Source of the DNA: Ailanthus altissimus
Lineage: Eukaryota; Streptophyta; Magnoliopsida; Sapindales; Simaroubaceae
DNA: 64,000 nucleotides
Assembly (NCBI GenBank): GCA_946807835.1
Contig: OX327699.1
Location: 1,180,501 to 1,244,500 of the forward strand
Reading direction: 5' to 3'
The position numbers and the translations under genes are program-made. Positions 10,401 to 22,400 of the stretch are shown here, in pieces (position 1 is the stretch's first letter; each line of letters begins with the position of its first letter). Under the pieces are notes generated by a model that was not told the origin of the DNA, did not search any database, and saw only the letters and a list, made by a program, of their open reading frames with translations.

Positions 10401-13400
10401 TTGAATGTCAGCAGTGGATTTAACTCAGGGGTGACAACAAAAGGGAATAAAATTTCAATGTTGGCTTTTGAAGTCGCAAACACTATTGTCAAGGGTGCCA
10501 ATCTGATGCAATCCCTTTCAGAGGAGAACATTAGACATTTAAAAGAAGTGGTGCTTCCTTCAGAAGGGGTACAGAATTTAATTTCTAGAGATATGGATGA
10601 ATTGCTGGGAATTGCTGCTGCTGATAAGAGGTGGATAATGCAAATAGAAGCTACGTTGTTTTTGAGAGTATCTTTTGTTGATGAGATAATATATTGGATA
10701 TATTTTTTATTAGTATTGGAAAAGGAAAAATATATTCATTTGTTCTACTGTTCTGACAGAGAAGAATTGAAAGTTTTTTCTGGAGAAGTGGTACGGTTTG
10801 GAAACCGTTGTAAAGATCCTCAGTTGCACAACTTGGAACGTTATTTTGCAAAGTAATCTAACAGTATCTTTTCTGCTTTATTTTTATTGTTTAGAGCATT
10901 TCCCATTAGCCTCTTATGTTGTTTCTTGTGCTGTCTTTCATGACTTTTAGGCTGGGTTCAGAACTTACCCCACAAAAGCAACTGAAGGAAGAAGCAGCAA
11001 CAACAATGCGACACTTGATGACATTAGTTCAGTATACGGCTGTGAGTATTTTACTCTATTGTTCAATAAAGCTGCATTCCAAGGCGCACTCTTCATATTA
11101 TTTAGCTATATTCCTTTTCAAGAATTTGAAATTGCCATATCTTATCCTATGATGGGCATTTGGATAAACTTTACTGAACATAATGGGATATTTGAGAAAG
11201 ATTAAGCTTTGTCTCATTCACATATTTTCAATATATTTATAAGCTAATTATAAGGGCTAAGGAACATATAAATCAGAATCGTTGTAAGAGTGGGAAAATA
11301 AGACTTTACAAAATTATACAACCTTATTTCTAACCTAATTAGTTTATTATTTCGGCATATAATCCCGACTAAAAAGGACAAATAAAGCAGCTACTGATGG
11401 GATTTTTCACACTTCCCTTCAAGCTGGTTCGAAGATGTCAACTGTTTCCAGCTTGCTAGTTAGATAATTAAATGATGATTTTGCAGTCCCTTGGTAAGAA
11501 TATCTACTGGTTGTTCTCTATAGGGACATAGGCATACAAACTACTCCTCTTTTCTCTGTCTACCTCAACATGCTCTGTTTTGTCATGACGCATTGAATAT
11601 ACGTATTGTTGATTGTAGCTTTATTATAATAGTATAGTTTCATAGGAGTTTCAATTTATACCCTTGGTTTTCTTAGTAGCATTGTCAACCCTAGGAGTTC
11701 ACAAATGCTCTGAGCCGCTACTCTAAACTCTTCTTTAGCACTACTTCTTGCAACAAATGATTGCTTTTTACTCCTCCAACTCACTAAGTTGCTGCCAACA
11801 AACATACAGTAGCCTAAAGTTGGATCTCCTGTTGTTTTTAGGTTCAACTCAATTTGCATAAATAATTGATTAGTTTTCATGTGATCTATCTTCTTAAATA
11901 ACAATCCTTTTCTTGGATTCTCCTTCAAATCTCTAAGAATTCTGTAGACAAGCCCCTAGATGTTCTTTATATGGAGAATGCATAAATTGACTTGCCACAC
12001 TCATTGCAAAGGCCAAGTCTGGGCAAGTATGAGATAAGTAAATCAGTTTTCTACCAATCTCTATATTTGCCTACCTACGGTGGCTCCTTGTGAGGTATCT
12101 CCCAGCTTGTGGTTTAAGTCAATTGCTGTGTCTATAGGTTTGCAGTTGAGCATCCTAGTTTCTCCATACATCATGTAAGGTATTTACTTTTTGAAACAAA
12201 GATCGCATTCTTTGATATAGCTATCTCCATACCCAAAAAATACCTCATCTCTCCGTGTTTCTTAATTTCGAACACTTTAGCTAGAATTTGCTTTAGTTTA
12301 TCAATTTCTCTAACATCATTGCTTTAGTTAGGACAATATCACCCACATAAACTATGAGAATAGTAATACCTCCCTTGTTTGAGTGTTTGTAAAACATTGT
12401 ATGATCTGATTAGCTTTAGGTGTAGCCATGGTTGCCAACTGACTTTGTTAACCTCTCAAACCACGCTCCTAATGATTGCTTTAGAACATAGAGGGATTTT
12501 CTCAACTGGTATACCTTATTTGAGTTGTACATTCTCAAAACAAGGTGGTTTATCCATGTAAACCTCTTCTTCAAGTTTCTCATTAGGAAGGCATTTTTAC
12601 ATCTAATTATTGTATAGTGTAAAGAAATAAAGAGAGAAGAATTCTAGTGTATTTGATAATGAAGAAAATACAACATTATATAGGTAAAACTAGCATTCCT
12701 ATTTGGAAGGTCAATTAATCTTCATTATAAGGTTATCAATCTATTTTCTATTCTATGATATTAATTATAAATATACATAGAATACCATATACATTTCAAC
12801 ACTCCCCCTTAAGCTGAAGCGTATAAATTATATGCACCAAGCTTGTTACAAATAAAATCAATTTGAGGACTCCTAAGAGATTTAGTAAGGATGTCTGCTA
12901 GCTGGTCATTTGAGCAAATATGACTTGTAGAAATACAACTAGACAAAATCTTCTCTCGAATAAAGTGACAATCAATCTCTATATGCTTAGTTCTTTCATG
13001 AAATACTGGGTTTGATGAAATGTGAATTGCAGCTTGATTATCACAAAGTAACTTCATTTGTGATATATCTGCAAATTTTAATTCTTTGATCAACTGTTTC
13101 AACCATATAAGCTAACATGTTGCTAAGGCCATGACACGATATTCTGCTTCTGCGGTTGACCTGGCAACAACTTCTTACTTCTTACTTTTCCATGATATAA
13201 GGTTTCCTCCAACAAAAACACAATACCCAGTAGTAGAACGTCTATCTGATGGAGAACCTGTCCAATCAGCATTTAAGTATCCGACTACCTGTGTATGACC
13301 TTTATTCTCATATAGCAAACCTTTTCCTGGTGCTCCCTTGACATACCGTAAGATTCGGATAACTGCATCCCAATGATTATTACATGGAGACTGTAAAAAT

Positions 13401-16400
13401 TGACTGACAACACTGACCGAAAAGGAAATATCAGGCCGTGTGATGGTGAGATAATTAAACTTACCAACTAGTCTCTGATATCTCCCAGAGTCTACAAGAG
13501 GCTCCTTCTGTCCAGGTAGGAGTTTAGTATTAGGATCCATGGGAGAGTCTATAGGTCTACAATCCAACATCCCTGTTTTTTCCAGAATATCCAAAGCATA
13601 CTTTCTCTGGGAGATAACAATCCCAGAGCTTGATTGAGCAACCTCTATACCAAGAAAGTATCTGAGCAATCCCAAATCTTTAGTCTAAAAATGATTGAAT
13701 AAATGATTTTTCAATTGCTTAATACCATTATGATCATTTACTGTAATGACAATATCGTCAATGTAGACTATCAGATATATGCTGTGTCCTTGTGTTGTAT
13801 GCTTATAGAAAACAGAGTGATCTGACTCACTTCAAATCATGCCAAACTCCTGGATAATAGATCTGCAATGACCAAACCAAGCACGAGGAGACTGTTTTAA
13901 ACCATATAAGGAGTGGCAAAGTTTACATATCAAACCAGACTCCCCTTGAGCAACAAAGCCAGACAGTTGCACTATATAGATTTCTTCTTGAAGTTCACCA
14001 TGAAGAAATGCATTTTTGATGTTGAGCTGGTGCAAAGGCCATTGGCGAATAGCAGTCATAGATAAGAACAACCGAACAAATGACATTTTGGCCACTGGTA
14101 AGAAAGTCTCATAATAGTCCAGGCCATAAGTCTGAGTGTACCCCTTGGCAATCAACCTTGCTTTCAACTGATCAACCTGACCATTGGGTCTAACCTTGAT
14201 AGTATAAACCCATCGACAACTAACGGTGGAGTGGCCGGGGGACAACTTGACTAATTCTCATGTACCATTATTATGCAAAACAGTCATTTTCTCAACCATT
14301 GGTTGACACCAACTAGGATGTAAAAGTGCATCACGGAGAGTGGTAAGGACAGAGATAGAAGATAAAGTAGACACAAAAGCATAGTATGGTGAAGATAATC
14401 GATGATAACTAAAAAAGTTGTATGTAAGATGAGGATTGCGAGTGAAGTGTATACTTTTACGAACAACAATTGAAATTAGTCAGCAGGTGGCAGGACCTTA
14501 ATTGGAGAGGAATTTGGAGCAGGTTGTGAATCAACAGGAGCCTTAAGAGTCTCAAGAGCGGTATCACTGTTAGCACCTGTAAAATTAAAAGGAACAAGAC
14601 CATCACGAGCTGGAGAGGGAGAATTTTCGGTGGAAGGATCATATTGTGGGATAGGGATAGATTCAATGTTTGACTCAGGAGGAGGAATATTATGAATAAT
14701 ATAAGGAAGTGGAAGAGCCTCTGTGATGAACGTATTTTTTGAAATAGATGAAGAAAAGAAAGGAAAAGACTAAAAAATGTGACATCAGCAGAAAAGAAAC
14801 GACGTTGAGTGTTAGGAAAATAACACCTATATCCTTTTTGAAGACGTGAGTAGCCAAGAAAAATATATTTGATGGACCGAGCGGATAATTTGTCTTAACC
14901 AGGAGAGAAGACATAGACAAAACACATGCAGCCAAAGACACGTGGCGGAAGAGGAAACAATGATTGATTAGGATACAAAACAGAATGAGGGACCTGATGT
15001 TGTAACATGGAGGAGGGCATTCGATTTATTAAAAAGCAAGCAGTAAGAACAGCATCAGCCTAAAAACGGAAAGGAACATTATTATGTATAAGTAAAGTGC
15101 GGGCAGTTTCAATGAGATGTCTGTTTTTACGCTCGGCAACTCCATTTTGTTGTGGAGTATAGACACAGGAAGAATGATGTAAGATGCCCCAAGAAGACAT
15201 AAATTTAGTAAAAGGAGCAGAAAAATATTCACGTTCATTAGCATTACGCAATATACGAATAGTAGTAGAGAATTGTGTCTTAATTTCAACACAGAAAGAT
15301 TCAAAGATGAAAAATAATTCAGAGTGATCTTTCATTAAAAATAACCAAGTGCAACGCGAATAATCATCAATAAACGTAACAAAGTATTTAAAATCTAAAA
15401 CAGATGAAACTCGACTAGGACCTCAGACATCGGAATGAACTATTTCAAAAGGGGATGCAGCCCGATTATTGACACGCGTTGGAAACAATCCACGAGAGTG
15501 TTTTCCAAGCTGACAAGACTCACAATTGAAAGATGATAAACTACAAAGACCTGGAACCATTTTTCGAAGCTTTAGCAGATTTGGATGTCCCAGTCGATTA
15601 TGAAGAAGGGCTGGTGATTCAGTGACAGTGCATGCAACAGATGGTTGAGGAATACTCAGATGATAGAGCCCCTGTGACTCACGTCCTGTGCCAATCATCT
15701 GTCCCATACTGCGATCCTGTATAAGAACAGAGTCATTAACAAAAGTGATTGCACAGTTTAAAAAGCGAGTGAGTTTATTGATAGAGATAAGATTAGAAGG
15801 ACAATGCGGTATATAAAGAATATATTCTAAAGGTAAGGAAGTAAGAGGATGTGCTCGACCAATTGCTTGAGCTGTAGTTGTGGACCCATTAGCTAAGGTG
15901 ACAGATGGCAATGACTTAGATGTAAAAGTATAAGAAAGTAATTGAAGGTTACCAGAAATGTGGTTAGAGGCATCAGAATCAAGGACCTAAGGTCCTAAAG
16001 AGGACTGAGTAAGACAGACGATCGAATTACCAGTATGTGCAACGGAGGCAATGGAAGAGGTAGATTGCTTCGCCGCTTGATATTTAAGGTATTTTTTATA
16101 GTCGGCACTAGTGAGAGTCATGGATAAAGGTTGCTTGTCTGTGTTAGAGCTCTCAGTAATCATATTGGCTTATGAATCGGAAGAGGAAATAGCTGACAAC
16201 CAGGAGAAGCTTTTCGGCGGCAGTGTCGGTTTTTTGGCGACGGCGATGGAGGCCGGTGAGTGACAGTGACGGCCAGGTTTTGCTCGCCGGCGTTGTTTGA
16301 AGACAATGGAACCGGTGGTGAGAACTCACGCTCCCCGGAGAAGTAGATCGATGTCCGGTGGCCGATAGTATCTGGGCGGCGCGTCTAGTGGCTGATGAAC

Positions 16401-19400
16401 GTCGGGCTGCCATAGAATAGCTCGCCGGCGTGGTATGAGGTCATTGGTGGTGGCGGTGACAATTCACAGTTGCTGGAGAGAGAGATCAGTGACGGTGGCC
16501 AGAGAAAACAACCTCTTAGGTTGTCGGCGCGTGCAGCGCATCTAACGATGATCTCTTAGGTTTGGCAAGTCACTGAGAATTATTACAACTGAGGCACGAT
16601 CATCGGAAAGAGGGGAGCACGATGACCAGAAAACGGCAGGTGTCCTTGCCCAAAAAAAAGAGACAAATAAAAAGCCAAGAGTTGGCTTTGATACCATGTA
16701 AAGAAATAAAGAAAAGGAAGAATTCTTGTGTATTTGATAATGAAGAAAATACAACATTATATAGGTAAAACTAGCATTCCTATTTGGAAGGTCAATTAAT
16801 CCTAATTATAAGGTTATCAATCTATTTCCTATTCTATGATATTAACTATAAATATACACAGAATACCATATGCATTTCAACATATAGGCCAGTCAAAAAT
16901 TAGCTACAAGAGACTAATACTCTAATAGTATCCATTTTGGCTTCTAGAGCAAACATCTCTCGATGATCAATACCCACAAGTCTAAGCAAAGCCTTTTGCA
17001 ACTAAGTCTAGCCTTGTTTTTCTTTTTGATCCATCTGCCTTGTATTTAACAGTAAACACTCATTTGCAACCTACGGATTCTTTTCAAGAGCCCTCATGCC
17101 CCCACGTACCATTCTTTCCGTTCAGGAATAAGTAGAGCTTCTTGTATATTCTTTGGAATTTTTAAACTAGAGAAGTGATTTGTAAAAGCCTCAAAGGTTG
17201 GAGACAATCTGTGATAAGACAAAGATTGGAGAAAATCTGTTATAAGACATATCTATGGATGGGATGCATGGCTAATTCTGTTCCTAATTAGGAATGGAAG
17301 GTCATTCGGTTTTTCATTTTCATTATATACAAGTCTTTGACGTGTGTCAAAAGTAGGAAATGGAGTCATTTAGGAGTGATGTTACTTGAATTTGGATCTG
17401 TGATTAATTTAACAGTTCATAGAAGGCTGAATTTTTGGATTTTGAAAATTTTGTTGCCTTGAGTTAACACAAAGCTTTGACTATGGCTCAACAATAATAT
17501 CTCCCCTTGAACTAGACTAATTAATAGCTTGCTGAGGCATCAAAGATTTTGGTCCATGGTTCCTAAGAATTCTCGGTGAATTATGTGTAGGGTGAGCTGC
17601 TTGGTGGCAGAATATAGGAACTAGTAAGGATAATTCCCAAAAACATTCTTGGTTGCTGTGGTTCTTTCCCTCAAGAAAAGTTTTTGGGTAGTAGGACAGG
17701 TTCTCAAAGAATGTGATATCCATAGTGACAAAAAATTTCCTTAAGAGAGAGGGTCATAGCAGTTGTATACTTTTTGTGTTGGGAATATTCAATGAATGCA
17801 CACTTGAGTGCTGGGTTTCAAGTTTGCTTCTATGATGATTTGAATATAGACAAAAGCAGTGTGCCCAAATATTTTTGCAGGAAGAGATGTAGATATTTTT
17901 ATTTGTGGATAGATTTTAGACAAACGGTCAATAATGGTTTGAAAATTAAACACACAGGTAAGCATGCAATTAATCAAATATGATGCAGTAAGAACGGCTT
18001 CTCCCCAAACATATTTGGAATGTTGGTGGTAAACATAATAGAACAACTATGGGTAGTAAGTGTTTGGTTTTTCTTTCTACAATACCATTTTGTTGCGAGC
18101 TCTCAACATATGAGGATTGGTGGATTATCCTTGGCTTTAACAAGTAGGAACCAAGAATGGTATTGAAATATTCTCTACCATGGTATGAAGTTTTTAAAGG
18201 TTCTTTTAGCATTAGATCTTTCTTTCAATAGGTAAACCCCAACATACTCTAGTATGATCATCAATAAATGTTATAAACTAGACAAATTTGTCACTTTAGA
18301 TGGGCCTTAGATGTCACTATGCATGAGTGCAAACAGTTTGGATTCTTTTTAAGGATGTGATGGAAAAAAAAGAGCAATGATGCTTAGCAAATTGGCAAAT
18401 TTCACATTGAAATAAAGAGACATTTTTATTATTGAACAAGGAAAGTATTTGCAAATAAGGAAAACTTGGGTGGCCTAATCTATAACGCCACAACATTATT
18501 TGGGTACTAGTAGAAGAAGGGTCGGTTTAGTTGGGCTTTCCAATTAGTGCTTTTGATAGTAGATCTTTCAGAAGTAGAGCTTTCACTTATAGAGCTTTTG
18601 ACAAAAAAATGAATAATCGATTGGTTGTCAACTAAAAAACTCCTTTGAGCTAGTAGATTGTTTGGTTCTACAATTGAAAAGGAGCTCTTTCTGTAATTAA
18701 TTTATTAAAAAGGACATATACTAGAAAGGACACGGATAAATAAAAATATAGTACTAGCAAAGTTCTTTAAAGAAAATATGTCAAATAATATATTTAACTT
18801 AAACCCACACAATATGAAATTGAGATTGTACTCTCCACCAAAACTTCAATGCCACATAATATATATTGTAGAGATGACAACTTCAACTATTACATAAAAA
18901 GTTGAATAGAGTTTTAATTCTATTAAAGGTACATTCTAGAAATAAGAAACAATATTAGGGTATATTTGATGTTACAAAAGTTTTCAAATAGCTAAAAAAA
19001 CTATACTTCCAAAAGCCCAAATTTTGAGCTTTTGCCAATAAAGGCAAAATAGCTTTTTCTAAATGTTGTACCAAAGTCTGTAACCCATCGGACCTTATGA
19101 ATAGAAGAAGCTAGCAGTGCCTTTTAAAAAATAACCTTTTTGAGCAAGAGAACTAAAGGATGAAGATGTAGAAGTGAAATTTTGAGACTGGTTTAGTAAC
19201 TTAAATAGTTCTGTTTGTTCCTTACAAAACAGAGGCATTTCGGGTTCTTTAGAAGTCACAGCAGAGTGCTGCTCTTTTTGAAATTCATCGTTGTTGGTCT
19301 TTTAGTCTTTTCTGTTGCTCAGTTGCTCTTCCAATTGTCTGGTTTTCCTTGTATCTTCTGACAAGTCTCCCTTGTGTGTCTCGGTTTATTGCATAAATGA

Positions 19401-22400
19401 CTCCAAACGTTCCCTTTCTCATCTCCTTTTTTCTGATTTCTTTGCACAATATTTACTATGGCTTTGGAAGCAGTCACAAGTGTTTCTGCAGCTATAGCAA
19501 TAGTAGAAGATCCCATCATAACTGTCTCCTACCTTGGCTTACCTCTGATTACATAGATGGCAATGGGTCCTTACCCAGTATATGTCCACGCACCTTGTTT
19601 ACTTCCTTGTTTAAATCAGATAGGAATTTGAACACTAGGCCCCTCACAAGTGCCTTCATATATTTGGCACTATCATAGCACTTGACCACTTGAAATTACA
19701 AAACATATCCAATTCTTGCCAGAGTTCCACCATTCTTTATCATTGGTAGAAACATGTACGTTTGGCCAATCTTTGGCTCCATATAGTTTATCAGCCATGA
19801 CATGTAACCTGGAATTCACAGAATCCCATGTATTATACCTGGAATCCTCTTTCGGAAGAGTGTTTCTTCAACCAGTCAAACACCCGATTTTTTCCTTTCC
19901 CTTGACTGACCAATGAAGAAAGTTCTGCCCATTGAGCTTGCTTGTTGTAAACATTAGCGATGGATTGTCACCCAAACTGTGTGCCGAAGAGAGAAGAGTC
20001 AGCTTGGGGATATCTTCATTCATGGTGGTGCAAGCTTCTGATTAGGCCAGAAAGCTGTGTGCTGAAGAGAGAAGAGTGGGCTTGCGGTTATCTTCTTTAG
20101 GCATGGTGGTGCAAGCTTCTGGTTAGGCCAGAAAGTGACTCAGTCCAAAAAAATTCCTGATTTCAGAGGGAAACCAGGCTCTGATACCATGAACGCAATG
20201 GTATATTTGAGAAAGATTAGGCGCTCTTTCTTGTTCACATATTTTTCAATATACAATAGCATATTGTAGGCTAATTACAAGGGTAAAGGAATGTATAAAT
20301 CAGAATACTAGTAAGAGTAGGATAAATCAGAATCCTAAGACTTTACAAAAGTATGCAGCCTTATGTCTAACCAATTTAGTATATTGTTTAGGCATATAAT
20401 CCTGACTAAAGGACAATTAAGCCCAGTTATTGATGGGATTTTCCACATTTACCTTATCATGCAGAAAGTTCTCCTTCTCTGCATTTCTATCTTCTTTTTC
20501 TCATTTCCATTTTCTTTTCTAGGCTAGGTAGAAAGCTTCTCTGGATTTCATTGCTGTGGTGACCCAATTTATTGCTTGAAACTGCCTAATTAAACAGTCC
20601 CTACAGTTACAGTCTTTTAATCTTATTCCATGACATTTGAATGCACAACTTCATCTGCAGAATGAAGCCATTGCTTGTTGTGGGGCTAGTATTTTAATGC
20701 TAGTTGAAGCCAGTAGGATATTGTTTCATGAAATTGTAATAATGGTTACTTGCTAGATTTGGGTTGCAGCTTAATTCATTTAAATAAATTGAGTTTTCTT
20801 ACTTTGCCAGATTGTTCATATTTGAGGGAGCAAGGATCTTGTTCAGATGCTAGATGGTTAAACATGATGATCTTAACATATTTGTGCTACCCTTATCCAA
20901 AAGAAAAAAAAAAGTGCTGTATTTTAGTGCCCATTTATTATGGCTTTTTTACTATGTCAAAAGTTGTTATCAAATTTTTGTGTCGTGTTGGTTGCAATCC
21001 ATGAAGAGCTTATCCCAGATCAAAAAAATTGTTTTCCCCCTTTACTGGGAGAAGCTCAAACTTGGGCCTTTTGGGAGTAGCGAATTTTGAGGATGTTTAA
21101 TAGGTTAAATTGTCTAAAGCACCCTTTCTTTATTTTGAAAATTTTATATCATTCCTCTCATAATATAACTTTAAACATGTGCTTATTATTAGGCTAATTA
21201 TACAAATTTACTAAAAGCTGGTGACAACCAAACAACCAAATTTTTTTTCTTAGAAGCTCTAGTTATAAAAGTTCTACTGGCATAAGCTCCAGTTGAAGAA
21301 GTTATACCAAATGGACCCTTAGTCATGTAAAGACCTCTATATCTTTTCATTCATAGCTATTGCTCTCATTTTGATCAATTCATTTGATGAATACTGATAT
21401 GGAACACTTTTTGCTTGTTTGCAAGCTATTGGAGTTGAGTCAGGCTCATGCTGTTTCTACTTTTTCCAGCATGTTATTGTTATGGTGAAGTCAAGAAAGA
21501 GCATATTTCTTAATAAGTTGAAGTGGGACTTAAATGGAACCTTTCATGTACTTTTAAATATTACTTTAAAAACACATTTTAGTTAATTTAAATCTTATTT
21601 TATGCACTTTAACTAGAGCTTATGCCAGTAAGGCCCATGTTCTTTCGGTTATTGTTGGAAAGATGATGGACTTGAGAGAAATGTGATTGGTTGTTGGATG
21701 ACTGGAACTTTCTTTCTTCAGAAAGAATACTTTTGATTTTCAGATATTTGATTTGGTGTTTTTGTTTTGTTCCTTTTTGTTTTTTTTTTTCTTTTTGAGT
21801 CATTTCATCTTTTATCTCTTAAGGCCGATTTCCAAGATTTTTGTTTTCTTCATCACATTCATATTGGAGATATGAGTTGTGCTCGACACTGTATTGATGT
21901 TATGCCCCGTAGCCTCATAAATCAGAGTGCAAATTTTTTTTGTTTCAGGAATTATATCATGAATTGCATGCCTTGGATAGATTCGAACAAGATTATCGAC
22001 GCAAGCTTCAAGAAGAGGATAATTCTAATGCTGCTCAAAGAGGTAAATGATCTCTATTTATGAATGTTATTTTAATATCTCTACTTTGATCTTCAGATTT
22101 GAAAAATATTGCTTCTAATCTTTCCTTTTATGATGGCAAAAGGGGTAAAAATTTGAAAACCCAGATATTATTTAGGAGGCAATTCTTCTTACCTTGTAAT
22201 ACCATTCCAAACTTTCTGAAGCCAAGCTGATTTTACTGTGCATCCCATTTGAAACTTAATATTTTTTCCTGGCCTAATCAGGTTTGGCTGTTTGCTGCCT
22301 ATGACAACTGAACAATATACTTTTATAATTGTTTTATATTACTGTAGTACGAGGTTATGCATTTAATATCAAATATATTCCTTTAATTTGGTCCACTTTT

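Larger units (their letters stand above)
12618..16882 (-). mobile_element. Inner Ty1/Copia retrotransposon, gag-less, nested in outer Copia
   Basis: LTRs at 12618-12801 and 16697-16882 (184 and 186 bp, TG..CA ends) differ at roughly ten positions, about 5 percent by eye. The TSD is TATAG. On the minus strand the 5' LTR is followed directly by TGGTATCAAAGCC (tRNA-iMet primer site), and the 3' LTR is preceded by AAGGGGGAG (polypurine tract). The internal part is only 3.9 kb. It encodes protease-like, integrase, RT and RNase H domains but no recognisable gag or zinc knuckle, so it needed gag from elsewhere. It inserted into the RT of the outer element just before the LDVKNAF motif. It is the younger of the two. 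Confidence 0.95.
11175..20447 (-). mobile_element. Outer Ty1/Copia LTR retrotransposon in intron 4, split by a nested element
   Basis: Matching LTRs lie at 11175-11411 and 20190-20447, with a perfect 5-bp target duplication TTTAC at 11170-11174 and 20448-20452. Read on the minus strand, the 5' LTR (20190-20447) is followed by TGGTATCAGAGCCTGG, the classic tRNA-iMet primer site, and the 3' LTR (11175-11411) is preceded by the purine tract GAAGGGAAG. Removing the nested element leaves about 5.0 kb, a normal Copia length. The minus-strand order is gag zinc knuckle (about 19.4 kb), integrase (about 18.0 kb), RT (16.9-17.7 and 12.0-12.6 kb) and RNase H (about 11.7 kb), all broken. The LTRs have drifted by substitutions and indels, so it is older than the inner element. 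Because it is antisense to the PSI gene, intron 4 transcripts carry its complement. Confidence 0.93.

Noticed and set aside
10326..10856. Exon 2 - intron 2 - exon 3 as a separate single-exon gene
   Set aside because: Family continuity requires splicing at 10630/10760; the open intron is treated as possible retention instead.
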